NCBI GenBank assembly: GCA_964443325.1 | Contig: CAYUCL010000019.1 | Coordinates: 1 to 39,445 of the forward strand | DNA length: 39,445 nucleotides | Source of the DNA: DAOUVR01 sp034430535 | Lineage (GTDB): Bacteria > Chloroflexota > Dehalococcoidia > E44-bin15 | Reading direction: 5' to 3' | Part shown: piece by piece, positions 30,813 to 37,365 of the stretch | How positions within the stretch are numbered: the first letter of the stretch is position 1 | Layout: each line of letters starts with the position of its first letter | Translations under genes and position numbers: made by a program | Notes under the pieces: generated by a model | The model's input: the letters and a program-made list of their open reading frames with translations, nothing else | Databases searched by the model: none | What the model was told of the DNA's origin: nothing

Positions 30813-31043
30813 ATGGAATACCGTGAAATAAGAATATCGCTACCGATGCTGAAGAAAATCGCCGGCAGGCACGGGTTCGCCATCGACGAGGAAAAAATCG
30901 AGCAAACGCACCTGGAGATGTACAAGGAGACCAAGGAATGGCCCAAGGACCTCCTTGATGCATTAAAGCGAATGGGCTACGAATTTGAAGTCATCAATTC
31001 ATCCGAGGTCTGCCGCGTCCGCGTCTGGCAACTGGCAAAGTGA
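30813..31043 (+). CDS. Small hypothetical protein
   Basis: The 76-residue product is not recognised. It begins MEYREIRISLPMLKKIAGRHGF, is charged and mostly helical by eye, contains one cysteine, and ends in VCRVRVWQLAK. AGGGG stands about eight bases before the ATG, which supports translation. It has no partner: the cassette scar lies upstream, and 294 bases with only a -10-like promoter site lie downstream before the RM pair. It could be a small DNA-binding or antitoxin-like protein, but nothing in the sequence proves this. Confidence 0.55.
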   Translation: MEYREIRISLPMLKKIAGRHGFAIDEEKIEQTHLEMYKETKEWPKDLLDALKRMGYEFEVINSSEVCRVRVWQLAK

Positions 31044-31214
31044 TAAAAACCTCTCCCTTATAGAAATTAATAAATAATAATATATTAAACGTGTAGCACC
31101 GACCAAGCCAATATTGCAACAGCCCACAGCTCAGCGGGCATATATCTTGAGAAATTCATCGAGATTGGCTCTTAGGCCATCAAGGGTGTCACTTAGGAGG
31201 TATGGCCATAAAAG

Positions 31215-31223
31215 TGCTATAAT
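31215..31223 (+). promoter_or_regulatory. Extended -10 promoter candidate for the type II RM pair
   Basis: TGCTATAAT (31215-31223) is identical to the extended -10 of rpsO and of the MoxR operon. No good -35 is seen at the usual distance. The restriction gene starts about 110 bases downstream. Confidence 0.4.
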
Positions 31224-31337
31224 AAGCATAAAGTAAGGTTGAACAAATTACACTAAGCGAGAGTTCGTCTATATATCTGCTTGGCGAAATTAAACGGCAA
31301 ATGTGGGGAACTTGGCAAAGACTCACAGGAATCTATC

Positions 31338-31985
31338 ATGAAGAAACCGCTAACAAACTCTAACCTCATTGCTACCGCAAAGGAATTCTGTTTAGAAAGT
31401 CATACGTACCGAGAGTTATTCGGCGTTACCGATGGGAAAGCCGTTGGCACGTTTATTGAACATAAGTTTAGAGATAGGCTTGAAGCGCTTTACACAGTGC
31501 AGATAGGCAGTTCCGCGTTGGGAATTGATCTACCTGCGATTGAAACAGATATTAAGGTGACGTCTATCCGCCAGCCTCAATCATCTTGCCCTTTTCGTTC
31601 TGCCATGCAGAAGGTATATGGCCTTGGATATAATTTGTTGCTGTTCGTCTATGATAAGCACGACAATCAGCATAAGAGGACAGCTAAACTAAGTTTCGTT
31701 AGCTGCGCGTTAATTGACAAGAGCCGTACGGCCGATTACCAAACAACGCGTGGCATTCTCGAAATCCTCAGCCGCGATGGGAATTGCGACGACATCATTG
31801 GCTTTCTCGCTGACCGAAACTTGCCTGGTGATGAAATTGTGCACACAAACATTGCCGATGAAATTATGAAATCGCCACCTGTACTTGGTTATTTAACGAT
31901 CTCCAACGCACTCCAATGGCGTCTTCAGTACAGTCGGATTGTCAACATGACCGAAAAAGTTTCAGGGATCGTGAAAATCGTATGA
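31338..31985 (+). CDS. Type II restriction endonuclease (PD-(D/E)xK)
   Basis: From ATG 31338 (AGGA upstream) the product is 215 residues; an in-frame start at 31281 lacks a ribosome-binding site. The active-site arrangement is visible: a helix with Glu41 (GTFIEHKF), then GIDLP with Asp64, and TDIKVTSIRQPQSSCPF with Asp71 and Lys73 (D-x6-D-x-K). A conserved-looking core strand QKVYGLGYNLLLFVYDK follows. The fold type and the methyltransferase gene overlapping its stop mark it as the endonuclease of a type II system. The recognition sequence cannot be read. Base composition is more AT-rich than the operons on either side, as often seen for acquired RM genes. Confidence 0.8.
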   Translation: MKKPLTNSNLIATAKEFCLESHTYRELFGVTDGKAVGTFIEHKFRDRLEALYTVQIGSSALGIDLPAIETDIKVTSIRQPQSSCPFRSAMQKVYGLGYNLLLFVYDKHDNQHKRTAKLSFVSCALIDKSRTADYQTTRGILEILSRDGNCDDIIGFLADRNLPGDEIVHTNIADEIMKSPPVLGYLTISNALQWRLQYSRIVNMTEKVSGIVKIV

Positions 31986-33781
31986 GCAAAACTATACTTC
32001 ACATCGCCGAAGCCGTTACTGAGTACATTGTCGAGCCAAGCCGAGCCGAGCTTCTTAACATGATCTCAGCTTATGACACTGTTGGCAGCGCTAACGAAGA
32101 GTTGTGTCGTTTGACAGGTATTCAGTGCTTCTTTCCTGACCGCGAGGCATTCGAGGCATTTCGACGAGTACTTATGATGTCCACTTCAAGCTCAAATTTA
32201 CATAAAGACCGAGAGTGGGGTGACTTTCAGACACCGCTTGAGCTAGCGGGGCAAGTATGTCGTTATCTTGCTGAAATTGGTATTTCACCTCAGATCATTA
32301 TCGAACCGACTTATGGAGAAGGAAATTTTATCCGTGCTTCATTGAAATGGTTCCCGGCAGCCGAATTCGTATACGGGGTTGAAATTCAGGAAAAATACGA
32401 ATGGCACCTCAAGATTGCCATTTTGATCGAGGCTCTGAATGGTCATCGCTTGCCAGCAGAAATCGAATTACACCGAGATAATATCTTCACGCATCGCTTT
32501 CCCTACAGACTTCTCAAGGCACAAAACATACTCATCATTGGCAACCCCCCTTGGGTTACCAACGCAGAACTTGGCGCTCTAAATTCGTGCAATCTGCCGG
32601 CAAAAAGAAACATCAAGACATTGAATGGTATAGATGCGATAACTGGGAAGAGTAACTTTGACATCGGCGAATTCGTTATGCTACGAATGTTGGAGCTGTT
32701 CTCAGGACAGCGTGGCACAATAGCAATGCTATGTAAGAATTCTGTCATCAAGAATATCGTTGAGACTTTGCCGCAGCGAGAATTCAAAGTGTCAAATATC
32801 CGGGCGTTTGAGATAAATGCCAATCGTGAGTTTGGTGCTTCAGTGGGCGCTTCTCTCTTAGTGATGGATATGGGGGTAATTAATCCTACATTCACCTGTC
32901 AGGTTGCTATTCTTGATCATCCTAAGCGCGTGACCAGAGAGTTTGGCTGGATACGCAACAGATTCGTGTCTAACATTGAGGATTATGAGTCAATTTCTAA
33001 ACTAGATGGTGAATCACCGTTGGTCTGGCGACAAGGTATCAAACATGACTGCGCCCGGATTATGGAGCTCCATATGCGAGACGGTTTCTGGGTGAACGTA
33101 AATGGCGAGAGTCTAGATGTAGAGGATCAATGGACATATTGGCTACTTAAGAGTTCGGACTTACGAAGTTTAGAAGTTTACCAAGCAAGAAAGAAGGTGA
33201 TTGTCACTCAACACCATCTTGGCGAGGATACAAGGGATCTCCAAAAGAATGCCCCAAAACTGTGGGAATACTTGGTTAGAAACAGTGAATATTTCGAGAG
33301 GCGTAAATCCAGCATCTATCATGATAAACTACGATTCTCGATTTTCGGCGTCGGCGAATATTCGTTTACGGCATATAAGGTTGCCATTTCTGGACTATAC
33401 AAGGAACCGTGTTTCTCAGTAGTGCTTCCAATCGAAAATCGCCCGGTGATGCTTGATGATACCTGTTATTTTCTTGGGTTTGATACTTACCTCGATGCAT
33501 TATTTACCGCGTCACTTCTTAATAGTCCTATCATTAAACGGTTTCTTCAATCTATAGCCTTCACTGATGCAAAAAGACCTTACACAAAGAAAGTCTTGAT
33601 GCGTATTGATCTCACCCAAGCTGCGTCCATGTTATCATTCGAGGAAATCCGTGCTATTTGGGCGGAGGCCAATTATAAGCCGAGAATACCAGTGAAGGAA
33701 TCTGACTTTGAAGAATATCAAGAGGGCATTTTGAAGGGGGCTAAAAGGGTGCAAAGTGCACAGCTGACATTAGGCATCTGA
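31982..33781 (+). CDS. N6-adenine DNA methyltransferase of the type II RM pair
   Basis: The ATG at 31982 overlaps the endonuclease stop as ATGA, giving a 599-residue protein. Motif X-like WGDFQTP is at 79-85, motif I IIEPTYGEGNF at 106-116, motif IV NPPW at 188-191, and a large C-terminal target-recognition region follows. The order X-I-IV-TRD is the gamma class, methylating adenine N6. It should protect the site cut by the adjacent endonuclease. The endonuclease-first order with coupled translation is unusual enough to note: many systems place a controller or methylase first. The C-terminus (RIPVKESDFEEYQEGILKGAKRVQ) is complete. Confidence 0.85.
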   Translation: MSKTILHIAEAVTEYIVEPSRAELLNMISAYDTVGSANEELCRLTGIQCFFPDREAFEAFRRVLMMSTSSSNLHKDREWGDFQTPLELAGQVCRYLAEIGISPQIIIEPTYGEGNFIRASLKWFPAAEFVYGVEIQEKYEWHLKIAILIEALNGHRLPAEIELHRDNIFTHRFPYRLLKAQNILIIGNPPWVTNAELGALNSCNLPAKRNIKTLNGIDAITGKSNFDIGEFVMLRMLELFSGQRGTIAMLCKNSVIKNIVETLPQREFKVSNIRAFEINANREFGASVGASLLVMDMGVINPTFTCQVAILDHPKRVTREFGWIRNRFVSNIEDYESISKLDGESPLVWRQGIKHDCARIMELHMRDGFWVNVNGESLDVEDQWTYWLLKSSDLRSLEVYQARKKVIVTQHHLGEDTRDLQKNAPKLWEYLVRNSEYFERRKSSIYHDKLRFSIFGVGEYSFTAYKVAISGLYKEPCFSVVLPIENRPVMLDDTCYFLGFDTYLDALFTASLLNSPIIKRFLQSIAFTDAKRPYTKKVLMRIDLTQAASMLSFEEIRAIWAEANYKPRIPVKESDFEEYQEGILKGAKRVQSAQLTLGI

Positions 33782-33926
33782 TTAAACCGCTGCATGGTTA
33801 ATGGTAATGGCTGATACATTAGACTATAGGTTTTACGCTTTCTAATGGCAAAGAGCACTTACCGAAATCAAGGGCAAATAACCATGTGACTAATTGGCTG
33901 AGAAAGCCAATATCGGAGGTGAAATT

Positions 33927-34106
33927 ATGGAGGGACTACGACCGGTTCTGGCGCTCGCTTGCAAGGCGGTGGCAGTGGCGATGGCGGTGGCAAGCATTGT
34001 ATTGATCGTCCTTGACGTCGCACCCACCCTTTACCTGATTCTCCTCAGCGTTGGGGTGCTGGCACTCGCGCTAGCCTTGATTATTCAGTCTCAAAGCGCA
34101 GTATAG
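33927..34106 (+). CDS. Small two-helix membrane protein
   Basis: From ATG 33927 (GGAGGT at 33915-33920) the product is 59 residues with two hydrophobic stretches: about 9-29 (ACKAVAVAMAVASIVLIVLD) and 33-53 (TLYLILLSVGVLALALALII). The frame is open from a TTG at 33894, but the ribosome-binding site picks the later start. No family is recognised. Short double-span proteins of this kind may be small regulators or toxins, but no antitoxin or target is seen. It converges with the GyrI-like gene 58 bases away. Confidence 0.6.
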   Translation: MEGLRPVLALACKAVAVAMAVASIVLIVLDVAPTLYLILLSVGVLALALALIIQSQSAV

Positions 34107-34164
34107 GCTTCGTGTTCGCCGACTTGAACCAGAGGATGATCCTGACACTACAAAGCCCAGCCTG

Positions 34165-34632
34165 CTACTTCTTCTTGATTGGAAAACGGGCCTCGGTGAG
34201 CAGTGCCTCAGCAGGGGTGTATGCCGGGTCGGTGAGGTAGACCTCTTCTGGTGGACCGGCTATCTCGTACCCCTTTTCCATGATCCACTCAACAAGCGCG
34301 CTGTACACTGCCCCTACCTGGTCGAAGGAACCCTTGTGCATGGTGCGGGCCACTTCCACCACCTCCACCTTCTTGACCCCAAAGCCCCGCTCATCAGGGC
34401 CGCCGGGAGGCACATCGCCGCCTATGGGGCAGCGCACCTCCCACAATAGCTCCTCAGGAGGTACCTGCCCTGGGCTGTTGAAATAAACGCCAGAAGGAGG
34501 CCCCGCTGGCTCATACCCTTTCTCTCGAAGCCAGTCGTACAGCTTGGGAAAGGTTTCACCTAGCTGGGAGTAAAGGCCTTTCTTAGAAATGCAAACCCGC
34601 TCCGCTGTCAACCCCTGGCTCATCTCTGTCAT
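34165..34632 (-). CDS. GyrI-like effector-binding domain protein
   Basis: The 155-residue product matches the stand-alone GyrI/AraC-effector-binding (SOUL-like) fold: GLYSQLGETFPKLYDWLREKGYEPAGPPSGVYFNSP, PEELLWEVRCPIGG, then KKVEVVEVARTMHKGSFDQVGAVYSALVEWIMEKGYEIAGPPEEVYLTDP and a terminal TEARFPIKK. The internal two-fold repeat (EKGY-EPAGPP and EKGY-EIAGPP) is characteristic. Relatives bind small molecules or shield gyrase, some hydrolyse cyclopropanoid compounds; no DNA-binding domain is attached. Single-gene unit, divergent from the MoxR operon. Confidence 0.8.
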   Translation of the reverse strand: MTEMSQGLTAERVCISKKGLYSQLGETFPKLYDWLREKGYEPAGPPSGVYFNSPGQVPPEELLWEVRCPIGGDVPPGGPDERGFGVKKVEVVEVARTMHKGSFDQVGAVYSALVEWIMEKGYEIAGPPEEVYLTDPAYTPAEALLTEARFPIKKK

Positions 34633-34695
34633 TGGTTCGGTTTACGTATTTTGCCCGGCTCATGGGGGTTCGTCTCCAGCGAAGCGACGGAACTA

Positions 34696-34724
34696 TTGCA
34701 TCAACGACACCCCGTTGCTATAAT
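34696..34724 (+). promoter_or_regulatory. Promoter of the MoxR-vWA operon
   Basis: TTGCAT (34696-34701) and TATAAT (34719-34724) are 17 bases apart, with TGC before the -10. It predicts a start near 34731 and a leader of about 180 bases before the ATG at 34915. No riboswitch or small frame was recognised in the leader. Confidence 0.65.
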
Positions 34725-34914
34725 AGCTTATACGAGTGAATCTGAAGCTATATAGATAGGGTGGAATACACATAAGAGGTTCTTTTCATTGCAACGTCAG
34801 CTCCACCGCAGCTTTGAGGTGGCGCTCGACCAAAAAAGGCGGGGGCAAATAAGTTGAAGGTGAATCGGATAATAGTATTTTATACCCTCTGCGCTAGGGT
34901 TGAGGCTGATAAAT

Positions 34915-35775
34915 ATGGGGAACGATAAGGCCAGGCAGATCAAAGCTGCCGAACCCCGGGTAACCTCCAGGCCATTTAGACCGAAGAAGTTCGCTGACCA
35001 CAACAACTCTCCCTATCTAATCAAGGAAGAGCCTCCTACGTATTACCCGCGGCACATCGGTGAAACGCTGGACACAGTCATTCTGGAGAACGCAGTCCGC
35101 GACCGGCGAAACATCCTGCTCGTTGGCGAAACGGGCACGGGCAAATCCCATGTTCTGCGGCTGACGGCCTACAGGTTGGGTCTTCCCTATGTCAGGGTCC
35201 AGCTTTACGACGCCATAAGCCCTGAGGATTTGTTTGGCTCCTGGATTCCTTCGGGAGAAGGTGGCTTCGCCTGGCAGGATGGAGTCCTTACCCATTTCAT
35301 GAGGCATGGGGGGATGTTCGTAGCCGACGAGTTGAATGGGGCAAAGCCAGGAGCGAACTTTGTGTTCCATTCAATCACCGACTACGAGAGGAGGATGACG
35401 CTGACGCAGAAGGACGGCGAGGTCATCTACGCCCACTCTGACTTCATTTTCTGTGCCACCATGAACCCCGAATACGAAGGAACCAAGCCTCTCAACAAAG
35501 CGCTGTTCGACCGATTCAGTATCGTGCTGGAGTATGACGGAAATCCCGCCATCAATAAGATGTTCCCCCCCGAGCTAATTACCCTCAAGGAGAAGATTGA
35601 CGAAGCAATCAGGGCAGGGGAGCTTGAGGGCGTTTGCTCTATTCGAGGACTTCAGCAATATATGAGAAATGCCGAGCTATTCGGCAAAGATGTGGCAAAG
35701 GATATCCTCATCCAGAAATTTGAGGGCATCGGTAAAGAAGCGGTTGCTGACATAATGGAGGCAGTCGGCCTTTGA
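34915..35775 (+). CDS. MoxR-type AAA+ ATPase
   Basis: The 286-residue product starts at ATG 34915 (an in-frame TTG at 34900 is an alternative). It has Walker A GETGTGKS at 71-78, Walker B GGMFVADELNG at 132-142, and a sensor-1-like FIFCATMNPEYEGTKPLNKALFDRF, followed by a helical lid (IRGLQQYMRNAELFGKDVAKD). The TMNP and DRF elements are typical of MoxR/CbbQ-like ATPases, which work with vWA partners to remodel or insert cofactors into client proteins. The stop overlaps the next start as TTGA, so the two proteins are made together. The client is unknown. Confidence 0.88.
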   Translation: MGNDKARQIKAAEPRVTSRPFRPKKFADHNNSPYLIKEEPPTYYPRHIGETLDTVILENAVRDRRNILLVGETGTGKSHVLRLTAYRLGLPYVRVQLYDAISPEDLFGSWIPSGEGGFAWQDGVLTHFMRHGGMFVADELNGAKPGANFVFHSITDYERRMTLTQKDGEVIYAHSDFIFCATMNPEYEGTKPLNKALFDRFSIVLEYDGNPAINKMFPPELITLKEKIDEAIRAGELEGVCSIRGLQQYMRNAELFGKDVAKDILIQKFEGIGKEAVADIMEAVGL

Positions 35776-37310
35776 AAGAGCAAACCGTTGTCAAGAACCT
35801 GGAATCGGTTGGTAGAATCATAAACCGGGCTCTCTCCGGCAAGAGTACATCGGTCAAGATAGGGCGCTTCTACCATTTTTCCTCCCCGGTCGCAACCGAC
35901 GGCAAAGACATACAGCTCAACACCGTCTTCCCCAATAGCGATAAACTTTCCTTCAAGGAAAGGTGCACTATCTGGAAAGGATGGAACTACCATGCCCTTG
36001 GTCACATCCTGTTCACCGAAAATACATTTAAACTCCAGGGGAAAGAGAAGGAAGCCTTTGATTTTCTTGAGGATGCCAGAATTGAATGGTTGATGAGCTA
36101 CATTTTCCCAGGAACACGGAAATATTTCGTTAATAACCTGGTCAAAATGGGACTAAACGACCCCATCGTCTTGTGGAGCCGCAGACATTTGCTCCCGGTT
36201 GCAGTTCGAGAGCCCGAAATCGTGCCGCGAGCTATGGACATCATCGATGCCTTCATCTACACCGAGACCCTTGAGCAGAGAGAAAACCTGGCGAGGGAAT
36301 TCGCATCCTTGGTCTCGCTCAGCGATATGTCGCGTCGGCTCACTGGCGATATTGAGAAGCTGGGCAAGGTACGCATCGAAAAGGTGCCCGTAGATGAGAC
36401 GCTTCAGAAAGAAATCCAGGAGGCCCTTGAAGAGTTCCAGAAGAAGGCCGAAGAGGAGCAGGACTCGGCCACCGACGCCAGCGTGTATGACGATCTAAAA
36501 GATGCTGCCGAGGAAGAGGAACTAAAGAAGGACCTTGAGGATGCTGCCGAAACCGAGGTGGAGGAGAAGAAGTTCTCCGAACTCGGCACTACTGAGATCA
36601 GGGAATACAAGGTCAAGCCGGACCCTGTCCTGGTGCAGCAACTATATCAAATATTCAACAGGATGAGAATCTCCACCGGCAGTTACTATGAGAAAAGACT
36701 GCTTGCTGGCAGGGTTGACCCTCGTGAAGCGATGAGGTATTCCTGGAACGGCAATCCCAGGATATTCAAGCGGTTTGAGGAGGACCAGCTTGATGAGGCA
36801 AAGCTGGCACTGGCCCTGGTAGTGGACAAGTCGGGTTCGATGGCCCACACGGACCCAGAACAAATAACCAAGAAAGCAGGCTGTGCTCTGGCTTGGGCGG
36901 CGACAAAAGCGGGATTTGAGGTCATGGTCCTGGCGTTCGATAGCCGCTGCCACATCATCAAAGCGCCGCACGAAAGAGGGTTCAGGGACTATAAGTACGG
37001 CGGGGGAACAATCCCAACTCGAGCGTTGCTTAGGGCTGAAGGATTTCTCAATGAGTCCACTCACTCCCCTATTCTAATCTTAATATCGGATGGTGAATTT
37101 GACGAGTCATCCCATAAAAAACTCGAACAGATAGCCAAGAGGCTCCGTTCGGTGTATGTTATAGCTCTGGGGTGGCGCCTGGAACAATGGGATTTGGCGA
37201 AGATCAAGCCCAGGCCGGTGAAGACAGTTGGCGAGGTTACCAAAGTAATCGCCGATATAGTAGAGGAAGAAGAGCAAAAGAAGGTCAGAGAGATTGGGAG
37301 GGTGTGGTAA
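35772..37310 (+). CDS. vWA-domain protein, CobT-like, partner of the MoxR ATPase
   Basis: The 512-residue product starts at TTG 35772, overlapping the ATPase stop, with GGAGG (35757-35761) ten bases upstream. The N-terminal part carries KGWNYHALGHILFTEN (His74, His78) followed by FLEDARIEWLM (Glu100-Asp101, Arg103, Glu105). This resembles the HExxH...ED-R-E pattern of CobT-like proteins, but with Ala in place of the catalytic Glu. A very acidic, coiled linker (about 210-285) follows. The C-terminal vWA domain has the MIDAS motif DKSGS at 352-356, with LVVDKSGSMAH and ILISDGEFDES. Such proteins act with MoxR ATPases as chaperone/insertion pairs. No client gene is adjacent on the same strand. 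Confidence 0.83.
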   Translation: MKEQTVVKNLESVGRIINRALSGKSTSVKIGRFYHFSSPVATDGKDIQLNTVFPNSDKLSFKERCTIWKGWNYHALGHILFTENTFKLQGKEKEAFDFLEDARIEWLMSYIFPGTRKYFVNNLVKMGLNDPIVLWSRRHLLPVAVREPEIVPRAMDIIDAFIYTETLEQRENLAREFASLVSLSDMSRRLTGDIEKLGKVRIEKVPVDETLQKEIQEALEEFQKKAEEEQDSATDASVYDDLKDAAEEEELKKDLEDAAETEVEEKKFSELGTTEIREYKVKPDPVLVQQLYQIFNRMRISTGSYYEKRLLAGRVDPREAMRYSWNGNPRIFKRFEEDQLDEAKLALALVVDKSGSMAHTDPEQITKKAGCALAWAATKAGFEVMVLAFDSRCHIIKAPHERGFRDYKYGGGTIPTRALLRAEGFLNESTHSPILILISDGEFDESSHKKLEQIAKRLRSVYVIALGWRLEQWDLAKIKPRPVKTVGEVTKVIADIVEEEEQKKVREIGRVW

Positions 37311-37365
37311 GGGGAAAGCTCAGTAATGGCTTGGTCTGGCTTCGACAGAGTGTATAGGTGTCTTT

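Noticed and set aside
34731..34914. Riboswitch in the MoxR operon leader
   Set aside because: The leader is long enough but no known aptamer pattern or terminator hairpin was visible by eye.
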